Shown: one piece after another, positions 9,782 to 17,934 of the stretch
Numbering within the stretch: the first letter of the stretch is position 1
Layout of the letters: every line of letters begins with the position of its first letter
Assembly: GCA_964462595.1 (NCBI GenBank)
Contig: CAYWXM010000014.1
Span: 25,009-89,008, forward strand
Source: SURF-21 sp964462595
GTDB taxonomy: Bacteria > Actinomycetota > Geothermincolia > Geothermincolales > RBG-13-55-18
DNA: 64,000 nucleotides
Direction of reading: 5' to 3'
Position numbers and translations under genes: made by a program
Notes under the pieces: generated by a model
Database searches by the model: none
What the model was told of the DNA's origin: nothing
The model's input: the letters and a program-made list of their open reading frames with translations, nothing else

Positions 9782-10124
9782 AACTACCTCCTCTTACGAT
9801 ATACACCCTCGAGACACGCTGACAGGGCAGGATTTCAGGTTGGCAATAAACCTGCCCGACCGTATACATGTTGCCGACTGTTCAGCCACGAACCCCTTGT
9901 TTACCGTCTATTCAATCATAGTATCTGTTTCTTAACAGTACCTTTTCGGCGCGATTGTTCGGAGATGTTTATACCTTCGCGCGCACGAGAATACTGCATT
10001 TATATCGACACCTGGATAGGCGTTTTTAACCCGGATTTTCAGGTTGCGTCAAACTCCATCGCCGTGGCTTCCATCCAACGCGTCATGATGGTGCGAGGGA
10101 GTGGGAGAGAAGGACCCCGAAGCG
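9782..10124. other. Intergenic region upstream of second arylsulfatase
   Basis: 343 bases with no convincing gene. It is noticeably more AT-rich than its flanks and must hold any promoter for the minus-strand sulfatase gene. A possible minus-strand -10 box (TACTAT) lies near 9918, but no matching -35 box is clear, so no promoter is called. No terminator hairpin was found behind the sigma-factor gene. Confidence 0.5.
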
Positions 10125-11105
10125 TTACGGCCGCCCCTGGATGTCCACTTTTGGGAGCAGCCTGAAGGTCGGAAACAGCCATGGATACTCGAAAGCGACG
10201 ATCTCCGACACCAGCTCCCCCGCGAAGTGCAGCACCTGTATAGAATCGGCGGCGTATATACGGCGCACCTCGTCCAGCCGGTAGACGCCGAAGGCAAGCT
10301 GCCCGTTGGCGCGCCGGGGCAGCAGCCGCCAGCGGCCTCTCGCGTCGCCCGCCAGCGGGCGGGATGCGAGGTGCTTCGCCACCGCGTCACGGCCCTCGTA
10401 CCAGGATGGAGACGGCGGCGATTGCAGGATCACATCTTCGTGGAGCCTGCCTGCCAGGCCCGCCACGTCGCCCGTTTCCCAGGGGTAGAGATAGCGCATG
10501 AGGAGTTCTGCCGCCCTGCCTTCCCCTGGAGGCTCCCTGTTTCCTCGCGCGGAGTCGTACACCTGGGACATGGAACCGCGGGCGGCCTCCAGTGACCTCC
10601 CTGCCTCCCCGGCGCCGGTCCCCAGCACCTCCGCCAGGACTTCGGTTTCCCATCCCATGGTATCGGCCATGACGAGGCAGAGGCGCTCGCGTGGCCGCAG
10701 CATCTGCAGGGCGGCGATAAAGGGCAGGGATACGCTCTCTCTCGCACCGTAGACCCGCCCGCTCTCCGGCCCCGGGTCAGGGAGGAGGTCGTCGGGAAAA
10801 GGTTCGAGCCAGGAATCGCCCTCCCGCGGCTGCAGGGGGGGAAGGCCGGGGTCGGAAGGCGCGCCGTAAAGGCGGGGCAGCCCGCGTGGGGGACGGTCCG
10901 CGAGGGAGACCGCGCACTTGCGCGCGGCGTCCTTCAGCAGCTCGGTGCACGTTGGAGCCCCTTCGGCCCGGTAGGAGCCGCCGACGAGTAGCAGCGTATC
11001 CTCGGCGAGGCCTTCGGCTTCCAACAGCGAGCCGCCCATGCGGTAGCACAGCAGAAGCAACTCTTCACGGCATCCCTCAAACGGGGAAAGGTTATTCCCG
11101 GCCAT
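10125..11105 (-). CDS. ECF-type sigma-70 factor with C-terminal SnoaL-like domain
   Basis: About 326 residues. Region 2 is divergent (FEGCREELLLLCYRMGGSLLEAEGLAEDTLLL). Region 4 is better: LRPRERLCLVMADTMGWETEVLAEVLGTGAGEAGRSLEAAR has the LP-R-R...GW...EVAE-LGTS pattern of SigJ/SigX5-like ECF factors. The last 120 residues resemble the SnoaL-like fold fused to such factors (LMRYLYPWETGDVAGLAGRLHEDVIL, WYEGRDAVAKHL). In known members this domain modulates the factor in place of a separate anti-sigma. The ATG at 11105 overlaps the end of the maturase gene by 14 bases, so the two are probably translationally coupled. The longer frame to 11162 would overlap by 71 bases. The linkage hints that it controls the sulfatase genes, which is inference. 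Confidence 0.68.
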   Translation of the reverse strand: MAGNNLSPFEGCREELLLLCYRMGGSLLEAEGLAEDTLLLVGGSYRAEGAPTCTELLKDAARKCAVSLADRPPRGLPRLYGAPSDPGLPPLQPREGDSWLEPFPDDLLPDPGPESGRVYGARESVSLPFIAALQMLRPRERLCLVMADTMGWETEVLAEVLGTGAGEAGRSLEAARGSMSQVYDSARGNREPPGEGRAAELLMRYLYPWETGDVAGLAGRLHEDVILQSPPSPSWYEGRDAVAKHLASRPLAGDARGRWRLLPRRANGQLAFGVYRLDEVRRIYAADSIQVLHFAGELVSEIVAFEYPWLFPTFRLLPKVDIQGRP

Positions 11106-12390
11106 GGCAGTTCTTGAACTTCTTTCCGCTGCCGCATGGGCAGGGGTCGTTGCGCCCGGCACGCGAGAAGGCTTCCCTCAAGGCGTTGTCGCGCTCCTCG
11201 ATGATACCCATGATCTCGTCGGCGTAGCGGCCCTTTTTGAGCAGGTCGGCCACGATGCGCATAACCGGGTCGATGTGGTTATAAAAGGCCCTGTATCCCT
11301 CGCAGAGGTAGTTCAACCCCTCCTCGCCGTCCGGGGTTCGCGCGAAGCGGTTCTTGGGGCATTCGCCCCGGCAGGCGAAGAGCATCTCGCACTCGCGGCA
11401 GTAGCGGGGCAGAGCGTCGCGCTTGTCCTCGCCGAAACGGCGCAGCTTCTCCGAGGACACCAGCTCGAGCATGGGTGTCTCCATGATGTTGCCGAGCAGG
11501 TAATCCGGCTCCACGAAGTGGTCGCATACGTAGAGGTCTCCGTTGTGCTCCAGGGCCAGGGCCCTGCCGCAGGTCTCGTCCGTGATGCACATGGCCGCAG
11601 CCGCCCCCGCCCAGGATGCCGCAGCGGCCTCGAAATAATTGATGAACACCGTGCCCACATCCCGGCGTACCCATTCGTCGAAGACGGCGATGAGGAAATC
11701 CCCCCACTGCGCGGGGCCCACGGAACGGTCGGTCACCGTGTCTCCTTCCTGCAGCAGGGTCGAACCGTCGGTATTTATCCTCTCCACGATGGGCAGGAAC
11801 TGTATCCAGTCCACCCCCAGTTCGTCGCGGAAGAAACGGTACACGTCGAGGGGATGGCCCGCGTTGGCGGCGTTGACGGCGCAGAGGATGTTGAAATCAA
11901 CGCCGTGGCGCTGCATGAGCCTTACGGCGCGCTGCACCCTGTCGAAAGTGCCTTTGCCGCCCTTGTCGCGACGATAGACATCGTGCAGCTCGCGGGGCCC
12001 GTCCACGGAAAGACCGACGAGGAAGCCGTTCTCGCGCAGGAACTCGCACCAGGCGTCGTCCAGCAGGGTGCCGTTGGTCTGTATGGTGTTGGAGATACGC
12101 ATGCCGGGAGGGGCGTGTTTGGCCAGCAGTTCGATCGAGCGGCGGAAGAAGTCGAGGCCCATGAGAGTGGGTTCGCCCCCCTGCCAGGCGACGACGGCCT
12201 CGGGGACCCGCTGGGCCTGCGTGTACTGGCGTACGTATTCCTCCAGGACCTCGTCTTTCATGCGGAAGTCGCTGCCGGGATAGAGCCTCTCTTTCTCCAG
12301 GAAGAAGCAGTAGGCGCAGTTGAGGTTGCAGTCGGCGCCGGTGGGTTTGACCAGGATATGGAAGGCTGCTGGAGCTTTACGGCCTGGCAA
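11092..12390 (-). CDS. Anaerobic sulfatase maturase (anSME), radical SAM/SPASM
   Basis: 432 residues. This enzyme oxidises the active-site Cys or Ser of sulfatases to formylglycine without oxygen. The radical-SAM cluster motif is CNLNCAYCF (Cys21, Cys25, Cys28), followed by VVAWQGGEPTLMG. The SPASM-type cysteines are in CITDETCGRA, YVCDHF and YCRECEMLFACRGECPKNRF, which would hold two auxiliary 4Fe-4S clusters. A SEC-C motif closes the protein (NDPCPCGSGKKFKNC), a common zinc-binding tail in this family. The start is a TTG at 12390 with AGGAGG upstream. Both arylsulfatases here have Cys-type sites, so they are likely substrates. The sigma-factor gene starts inside its 3' end, and the second SulP gene diverges from its 5' end. 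Confidence 0.92.
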   Translation of the reverse strand: MPGRKAPAAFHILVKPTGADCNLNCAYCFFLEKERLYPGSDFRMKDEVLEEYVRQYTQAQRVPEAVVAWQGGEPTLMGLDFFRRSIELLAKHAPPGMRISNTIQTNGTLLDDAWCEFLRENGFLVGLSVDGPRELHDVYRRDKGGKGTFDRVQRAVRLMQRHGVDFNILCAVNAANAGHPLDVYRFFRDELGVDWIQFLPIVERINTDGSTLLQEGDTVTDRSVGPAQWGDFLIAVFDEWVRRDVGTVFINYFEAAAASWAGAAAAMCITDETCGRALALEHNGDLYVCDHFVEPDYLLGNIMETPMLELVSSEKLRRFGEDKRDALPRYCRECEMLFACRGECPKNRFARTPDGEEGLNYLCEGYRAFYNHIDPVMRIVADLLKKGRYADEIMGIIEERDNALREAFSRAGRNDPCPCGSGKKFKNCHGRE

Positions 12391-12582
12391 TCGCTACCTC
12401 CTGCACTTGCGTATTAATCAGCTTTGCGTAACCCGTAGCCTGTTTACCCATTATTGCATGCCGAAAAGATGGAGTCAGCCGCCGTACAAGGTTATGATAT
12501 TTACCGTAGAGGGAGACTCCTCTGGATGCGCCCGGAGGGTCCTCGAGGGCAGCGGGCACGACGACGGAGGCACAGGTTTATA

Positions 12583-14301
12583 ATGGCGGATTCTTCCAGG
12601 GGATTGAGCGGCCAGCTGCAGCGTTATCTTCCCATCCTCTCGTGGTTACCGGCCTACCGGCGGGAATGGCTCTCTGGCGATATAGCTGCCGGGTTAACGG
12701 CATGGGCGGTAACCGTGCCCGTGGCCATGGCCTTTGCGGGCATAGCCGGCATGCCGGTGCAGTACGGCCTGTACGCGGCATGTCTCGCCCCAGCCTGTTA
12801 CGCGCTGTTCGGGACATCCCATCACCTGAATGTCGGGCCCGTAGCCACCGCTGCGGCTATTTCGGCGGCTACGGTCATGCCCCTGGCCGTCAGGGGGACC
12901 CCTGTATATATTACCCTCGTCGCAGTCCTTGCCCTGATCGTAGGGGCACTGCTCACCCTGGGGGGGCTGGCCAGGGCGGGTTTTCTGTCCAAGCTTCTGG
13001 CGCGGCCGGTACTCGACGGCTATATCGTAGGCACCGCCATCTTCATCGCCGTGGGCCAGCTCGAGAAACTGTTCGGTGTAGAGGCCGGAGGGGGAAATAC
13101 CTTTATCGTTTTCGCGGACATACTGCGCCAGGCTGGCTCGTGGTCCTGGATCACCCTGTCTGTCGGCATCGGCTGTCTGCTGCTGCTCATCTTGTTACGC
13201 ATGAACGTGCCCAGGGTCCCTGCGGCCCTGACCGTGATGGTCCTTTCCATCCCCCTTGCCTATCTCTTTTCGGCAGGAGAGCACGGCGTGGCGCTGGTGG
13301 GCGAGCTGCCTCGGGGTGTGAGCATCCTGTCGCTGGAGGGAGTGGGTATCAGCGACGTCGTCCGGCTCCTGCCGGGAGCGCTCGCGCTGGCTCTTTTCGC
13401 CTTCACCGAGTCCCTGCCTTTCGCCAGGGCCTACGCGGTAAAACACTCGTACAAGGTCGATCCCAACCAGGAGATGATCGCCCTCGGGGTCGCAAATATA
13501 GGGTCGGGCTTCCTGCGCGGTTTTACGGTGGACGCCAGCTTTACCCGCACCGCGGCCAGCGAACAGGCTGGGGGCAAGACCCAGTTAGCATCACTTATCT
13601 GTTCGGGCCTTACCCTGGTAACCGTCTTTCTCTTCACCGGGCTTTTCAAGTATCTGCCCCTCGCCACCCTGGCCGCCATCGTCGTCTTTACGGTTGCCAG
13701 GCTGGTCGACCTCAAGCCCCTGCTGCGTCTCCGCCGCAGCAGCAGGGACGATTTCGCACTGGCCCTGGTAGCCCTCTTCGGAGTGCTCCTCTTCGGCGTC
13801 GTCGTCGGTATACTCATCGGCGTGGTCCTCTCGCTGGCGGGATTCGTCGTCAGGGTCAGCCGCCCGCACACGGCCGTACTGGGGGTGGACGAGAGCGGCG
13901 CTCACCATGGCGCCCTGAAGTATCGCCCGGGTTATAAGTCTTACGCGCCCCACTTGATCATCTACCGGTTCGACAGCCCACTCATCTTCGTAAACGTCGA
14001 CAGGTTCGTGGATGACATACGGCGCCTGGTCGACGAGGCCGATCCGAAGCCCCGGGCCGTGATCGTGGATTGCGAGGTGATATACGAGATGGACACCACG
14101 GCCAGCGACGAGTTTGCTGGCCTTCATGCCGCATTGAGCGGCGAAGGAATCGAGGTGCTGCTGGCCTGCGTTCATTCACCCCTGCGCTCGTTCATGCAGC
14201 GGGACGGCGTTATCGATATCGTCGGCGAGGAGAACGTCTTCAATACGTTGCACGGCGCGGTGCAGTCCTTCAAGCAGCGATATCCGGATCTTTGCCAGTA
14301 G
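12583..14301 (+). CDS. SulP family anion permease with STAS domain (second copy)
   Basis: About 572 residues, collinear with the SulP protein at 6266 from its first residues (WLPAYRREWLSGDIAAGLTAWAV). The TM core is followed by a C-terminal STAS domain (AVIVDCEVIYEMDTTASDEF). The frame is open from 12454, but the ATG at 12583 gives an N-terminus matching the paralogue; a GGAGG lies a little far upstream (12 bases). It diverges from the maturase gene across about 190 bases, so a shared control region is plausible. It is codirectional with nothing downstream, since the TetR gene converges on it 17 bases after its stop. Likely sulfate uptake by context; specificity is not provable from sequence. 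Confidence 0.87.
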   Translation: MADSSRGLSGQLQRYLPILSWLPAYRREWLSGDIAAGLTAWAVTVPVAMAFAGIAGMPVQYGLYAACLAPACYALFGTSHHLNVGPVATAAAISAATVMPLAVRGTPVYITLVAVLALIVGALLTLGGLARAGFLSKLLARPVLDGYIVGTAIFIAVGQLEKLFGVEAGGGNTFIVFADILRQAGSWSWITLSVGIGCLLLLILLRMNVPRVPAALTVMVLSIPLAYLFSAGEHGVALVGELPRGVSILSLEGVGISDVVRLLPGALALALFAFTESLPFARAYAVKHSYKVDPNQEMIALGVANIGSGFLRGFTVDASFTRTAASEQAGGKTQLASLICSGLTLVTVFLFTGLFKYLPLATLAAIVVFTVARLVDLKPLLRLRRSSRDDFALALVALFGVLLFGVVVGILIGVVLSLAGFVVRVSRPHTAVLGVDESGAHHGALKYRPGYKSYAPHLIIYRFDSPLIFVNVDRFVDDIRRLVDEADPKPRAVIVDCEVIYEMDTTASDEFAGLHAALSGEGIEVLLACVHSPLRSFMQRDGVIDIVGEENVFNTLHGAVQSFKQRYPDLCQ

Positions 14302-14318
14302 TGCCCGGGCTTGCGGGA

Positions 14319-14957
14319 TCAGTGGTTCATGGTGTGGTAAATGACCACGCTAAGGTTATGGATCAGGTCATCGCGGTCGGATGTCAGGCCTTTGTTCAAC
14401 CATTGCAGGTTGGCGTATTCCAGCATGGTCACGATGATCTGGGCCGTGACCGCCGGGTCGAGGTCATGGCAGAGACCCTGCTCCAGGTGTTCTCGCAGCT
14501 TCTTTTCCACGATGCGCAGGAAGGGCTGGTTGAACTCCTCGAGTACCTGGCGGAACTCCTCGCTTTCCAGGGAGGCGCGCACGATGAGGGGATGGATGTT
14601 TGAATAACGGGCGAATACTTCCATCACGCCGCGTATGATGATCTCCACCTCCGCCAGTGAAGTCACCGGGAGGGCCTCCGTATCGCCTTCCCGATACCAG
14701 TCGAAGACCTCGAACTCCTCGATCATGTCCTGGAGCATGAAACGGAGGAGGTCATCCTTGTTGTGGAAATAGAGCCAGAAGGTCCCGTGCCCTATCCCGG
14801 CACGGTTGATGATCTCCGCCACGGTCGCCTTGTCATAGCCGTTTGCAGCGAAAGCCTCCTCCGCCGCCTCGACGATACGGCGGAGCGTCTCGCGCGAACG
14901 GTCCTGGGCGAAACGCACCCCTCGCACGGAATTATTTGGCTTGCTTTTCTTGCTCAT
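14319..14957 (-). CDS. TetR family transcriptional regulator
   Basis: About 212 residues. The N-terminal helix-turn-helix is typical of TetR: RRIVEAAEEAFAANGYDKAT, then VAEIINRAGIGHGTFWLYFHNKDDL at about residues 20-70. The ligand-binding half is divergent, so the effector is unknown. The frame opens with a GTG at 14963, but the ATG at 14957 sits better behind AAGGGTG. A 17-base palindrome lies between the -10 box and the start codon, so autorepression is likely. It converges on the SulP gene at 12583 and diverges from the MarR gene at 15238. Either could be a target, as could distant fatty-acid or efflux genes. Confidence 0.88.
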   Translation of the reverse strand: MSKKSKPNNSVRGVRFAQDRSRETLRRIVEAAEEAFAANGYDKATVAEIINRAGIGHGTFWLYFHNKDDLLRFMLQDMIEEFEVFDWYREGDTEALPVTSLAEVEIIIRGVMEVFARYSNIHPLIVRASLESEEFRQVLEEFNQPFLRIVEKKLREHLEQGLCHDLDPAVTAQIIVTMLEYANLQWLNKGLTSDRDDLIHNLSVVIYHTMNH

Positions 14958-14972
14958 GTGCACCCTTACAAA

Positions 14973-15017
14973 TGTGACTTACAGTCACAATTTAACATTT
15001 CAGCTGCAAGAGGTCAA
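14973..15017 (-). promoter_or_regulatory. tetR promoter with palindromic operator
   Basis: On the minus strand a -35 box TTGACC (15012-15017) and a -10 box TTAAAT (14990-14995) are 16 bases apart. Immediately downstream is the palindrome TGTGACT-TAC-AGTCACA (14973-14989), covering the expected transcription start 16 bases before the TetR ATG. The position is ideal for self-repression by the TetR protein. Binding is inferred. Confidence 0.72.
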
Positions 15018-15199
15018 TTCAACCTTTCGTATTATACCTCTATTCCGCGCGAGGGCCGTTCTTTCCCATGCTACATATGGGCTGCCCTTTGTTCTCCGGG
15101 CGGGTTCGACGATTGCCGTGCGCGCCGGAGAGCGATGCATCCGGGATCGCCTCCGCCGCACCCCAACCCGTTCGGACCGGTAACCCGCGTGCGCTTTGC

Positions 15200-15228
15200 T
15201 TGACCCGCTGAAGCGGCGGCTTTACAAT
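15200..15228 (+). promoter_or_regulatory. marR promoter, near consensus
   Basis: TTGACC (15200-15205) and TACAAT (15223-15228) are separated by exactly 17 bases. The expected transcription start is at about 15235, only a few bases before the ATG at 15238. The mRNA is therefore predicted to be leaderless or nearly so, and no Shine-Dalgarno sequence is present. Confidence 0.8.
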
Positions 15229-15237
15229 TATTGTGTT

Positions 15238-15771
15238 ATGAAAAATATGAAAGATGCAAAATTATCATCCCATGGGGGCAAGGAAAACGAGCTCTTTGCC
15301 GAGATGGTGGAGACGGTGTTTCTCTTTATGCACCAGCACTACGGTGAGTTCGGGGCCATCCTCAAGGAAAACGACATCAACTACACGCAGTACGTCACCC
15401 TGATCATCATCTATATGAACGGGGCGCTGAGCGAGGGGGAACTCGCGAAGGTGTTATTCATCAACCCGTCCACCGTCAGCCGCATGGTATATGCCCTGGA
15501 ACAGAGGGGCTGGGTCGAGAGCACACGCGATAAGGCCGACCGCCGCAAGGTGATCGTCACCCTCTCCGCGGTTGGAAAACGAAAGATGAGGGCGATGAAG
15601 GACAAGCAGGCCGAGGTGGTGGCGCGGCAGGTATCGCACCTCGGAGGCGACGATAAAGAGTTCGTTTACCAGGTTGCCGAGTTCGTGAACAAGGCGCTGA
15701 AGATGATGATATCGGCCGACGCCGTGGTGAGTGGAGAGCCTGATAAGGAAAAAAACCCGGCCGGCCGTTAG
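15238..15771 (+). CDS. MarR family transcriptional regulator
   Basis: About 177 residues with a winged helix: MNGALSEGELAKVLFINPSTVSRMVYALEQRGWVESTRDKADRRKVIVTLSAVG. The wing motif DRRKV is the usual DNA-contact segment. Flanking helices (FLFMHQHYGEFGAIL; the C-terminal VYQVAEFVNKALKMM) would form the dimer. A TTG start at 15196 is possible in frame, but it precedes the promoter -35 box. ATG 15238 or 15247 is right, and 15238 fits a leaderless message. The tail is Lys-rich and polar. It faces the lemA gene, which converges on it. Its ligand and targets are unknown. Confidence 0.87.
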   Translation: MKNMKDAKLSSHGGKENELFAEMVETVFLFMHQHYGEFGAILKENDINYTQYVTLIIIYMNGALSEGELAKVLFINPSTVSRMVYALEQRGWVESTRDKADRRKVIVTLSAVGKRKMRAMKDKQAEVVARQVSHLGGDDKEFVYQVAEFVNKALKMMISADAVVSGEPDKEKNPAGR

Positions 15772-15810
15772 GGCCTGGCCAGGGTGACGCGCAGTCGCCC
15801 GCAGGTGGGC

Positions 15811-16380
15811 TCAAGACCCCGGGGGCTGTTTCATCTCCACGGCGACAGGACCCTCGTCCACGTCCCGCTGGAAATATTCCCCGGTGCGAAAGCGAAAGAG
15901 CCGCGCAAGCAGAAGCTGTGGGAAGCTCTCGATGAAAGTGTTGTAGATACGCACCGAGCCGTTGTAATACTTACGGGATGCTGCGAGGTGGTCTTCCACC
16001 GTTACCAGTTCCCGGGCCAGGCGTTCGAAGTTCTCGTCGGCCTTCAGCTCCGGGTAGCGTTCTCTGAGCACGAATATCTCGCTCAAAGCACCAGCTAGAG
16101 ACAGTTCCCTTGCCCCCTTATCCCTCACCCCGGTTGCCGCTTCGGCTTCGGTCCGCATGTGCGTAACCTTTTCCAGGACCTGCTCCTCGTGCAAGGCATA
16201 GCCCTTCGCCGTCGAAACCAGGATTGGTATCAGCTGGTGGCGCAGCTTCAACTGCACGTCGATGTCCTTCCAGGCCTTCCTGGTCTTGTTGCGCAGGCGG
16301 ATCATGTGGTTGAAGACCAGCACCACGGCGAGGAACAGCGCGGCCCCCACGGCGATGACGATATACACCCAAGCTTCCAT
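15811..16380 (-). CDS. lemA: LemA family protein
   Basis: 189 residues. One N-terminal transmembrane helix (VYIVIAVGAALFLAVVLVFNHMI) is followed by the conserved LemA helical region: RLRNKTRKAWKDIDVQLKLRHQLIPIL, then VEDHLAASRKYYNGSVRIYNTFIESFP. The Y-N-x-x-V-x-x-Y-N-T pattern near the end is diagnostic. LemA proteins are membrane-anchored, with the helical domain probably outside the cell; the function is unsettled. The ATG at 16380 has no ribosome site but a TATAAT box ends six bases before it, which suggests a leaderless mRNA. It converges on the MarR gene with 39 bases between stops. Confidence 0.88.
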   Translation of the reverse strand: MEAWVYIVIAVGAALFLAVVLVFNHMIRLRNKTRKAWKDIDVQLKLRHQLIPILVSTAKGYALHEEQVLEKVTHMRTEAEAATGVRDKGARELSLAGALSEIFVLRERYPELKADENFERLARELVTVEDHLAASRKYYNGSVRIYNTFIESFPQLLLARLFRFRTGEYFQRDVDEGPVAVEMKQPPGS

Positions 16381-16386
16381 GAGTAG

Positions 16387-16392
16387 ATTATA
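16387..16392 (-). promoter_or_regulatory. lemA -10 box (TATAAT)
   Basis: A perfect TATAAT on the minus strand ends six bases before the lemA ATG. The -35 position (about 16410) is poor, TTCGTG. The closeness to the start codon implies that transcription begins at or beside the ATG. Confidence 0.55.
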
Positions 16393-16499
16393 ACAGCGGG
16401 TTTCCTCCGCACGAACGCCGGTCCGATCAGCCGTGACCCTGGTGGGCTACGGGTCGGCCTAAACCATACGAGCATAAGAGAGGATCAAGGTTCGGAACC

Positions 16500-16750
16500 C
16501 CGCCCGGGTGTCGCCTATACAAAAAACCCCTTCCCGAGCACCGGAAGTCGATCCGAAACGTCCCATATGAGCTTCCCCTGCCCGAGAACCGGGGGTCGAT
16601 CTGAAGCGACCTTCGCGAGCAGTATGCTCGACAGGAGGCCTTGCTCTGGATATGCACCCTGCGAGTGCTGAGCGAGGATCGTTACCCCCGGGCTCGGGCA
16701 AACAAAGAAGAAGCGAGGATCGTTACCCCCGGGCTCGGGACGCAGAACAC
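16500..16750. repeat. Cluster of four related repeats in two orientations
   Basis: The 432-base gap between lemA and the nuclease operon has no gene. It holds two direct copies of a 28-base unit (AGCGAGGATCGTTACCCCCG plus GGCTCGGG) at about 16670 and 16712. Two diverged copies in opposite orientation start at about 16531 and 16581 (CCCGAGCACCGGAAGTCGAT and CCCGAGAACCGGGGGTCGAT). Inverted pairs could fold into long hairpins. The short open frames here have no coding character. Confidence 0.65.
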
Positions 16751-16812
16751 ACGTACATATCGTCATCGTGCTGTCCTATAATGGTTAAGAATTGGCGCAG
16801 TAAGGAGAAACG

Positions 16813-17931
16813 ATGGCTGGACTGAGACTTCTGCATACGGCCGACGTGCACCTGGGTGCGCCCTTCGCTTTCCTGGGGAGGCGAGGCAGGGAGCAGCGCG
16901 AACAACTCAAGGCCACGTTCTCCCGGGTGATAGAACTTGCCCTCACGTCACAGGTTGACGCCATGCTTATCGCGGGCGATCTCTTCGATTCCGCCTATCC
17001 GCAACCCGGCCTGGTGGGCGAGGTCGTGTATCAGCTGCGCCGTCTCGACAGCGAGGGCATCTGGACCTTCATCGTTCCCGGGACCCACGACAGGCTGCAG
17101 CCGGGTGGGGTTTATGAAAGCGGCGAGATCTCCGGGCTGCAGCACCTGCACGTGTTCCGGGGGAGCGAGATGATGCCTTTCACCGTGGAGGGGCTCGGGC
17201 TCGACGTATACGGTATGGCCACGAGCGGCGAGGGCAAGGACGTCCTGAGCGGTTTCCGTGCCGGGGATGCCGGGCGCTGGCGCGTGGGCATGCTGCACGC
17301 ATCTTTCGTACTGCCGGGAAAGGTCGAGCGGGACGAGATGCTCGTCTCCGCGGGCAGCGTGAGCGGCAGCAACCTGCATTACCTCGCCCTGGGCCACTGG
17401 CATTCCCCGGGTGATTACAGTCAGGGAAGCACGGTGGCTTTCTTCAGCGGTCCACCCGAGCCTTTGGATCTGGGTAAGGGCGAGGAGGGGAAAGTCCTGC
17501 TGGTGGAACTGGAGGAGGGAAGCCCGGCGAAAGTAAACCCTATCCCCGTCGGTACCCGGCGCATGGTCCGCCTGGAGCTGGATGCCGGAGAGATAGGAGG
17601 CCCGGCGGAGTTCTATGCCCACGTGAGGCGCATGGCCGATCGCGACCTGGCCCTCGAAGTGCGCCTGAAGGGCCTGTGGGGCGAGGATTGGATGGCCTGC
17701 GACTGGGAAAGGATGGAGGAAGAACTCTCCCCGCTCTTTTTCCACCTTCGCCTGGAGATCGAGCCGGCCGGCCTCTTCGAACACGACCTCGAGGCTTACG
17801 CGGAGAGAACGGTCATCGGCCGCTTTATCCGCATAGCCCGCAGGGAGATGGCGGGCAAAGAGGGAGAGGACCTGCGCATAGCCGAGGAAGCCCTGCGCCT
17901 CGGGCTGGCCTATATAACGGGGAGGCCGTAG
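16813..17931 (+). CDS. SbcD/YhaO-like DNA exonuclease (metallophosphoesterase)
   Basis: 372 residues. The calcineurin-like phosphoesterase motifs are in order: LHTADVHLG (Asp11, His13), LIAGDLFDSA (Asp56), VPGTHDRLQ (a GTHD in place of GNHE, with His92), MLHASF, and ALGHWHSPG near residue 195. The C-terminal 120 residues are the capping part. SbcD-type nucleases work with an SMC-like ATPase to cut hairpins and blocked DNA ends, and the partner ATPase follows three bases after the stop. The start ATG has TAAGGAG upstream. The partner architecture suggests the YhaO/YhaN subgroup more than classical SbcCD. Confidence 0.88.
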   Translation: MAGLRLLHTADVHLGAPFAFLGRRGREQREQLKATFSRVIELALTSQVDAMLIAGDLFDSAYPQPGLVGEVVYQLRRLDSEGIWTFIVPGTHDRLQPGGVYESGEISGLQHLHVFRGSEMMPFTVEGLGLDVYGMATSGEGKDVLSGFRAGDAGRWRVGMLHASFVLPGKVERDEMLVSAGSVSGSNLHYLALGHWHSPGDYSQGSTVAFFSGPPEPLDLGKGEEGKVLLVELEEGSPAKVNPIPVGTRRMVRLELDAGEIGGPAEFYAHVRRMADRDLALEVRLKGLWGEDWMACDWERMEEELSPLFFHLRLEIEPAGLFEHDLEAYAERTVIGRFIRIARREMAGKEGEDLRIAEEALRLGLAYITGRP

Positions 17932-17934
17932 GAG

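Noticed and set aside
16427..16905. Several minus-strand frames of 60-83 codons before the nuclease operon
   Set aside because: They run through the repeat cluster, use poor codons and lack ribosome sites.
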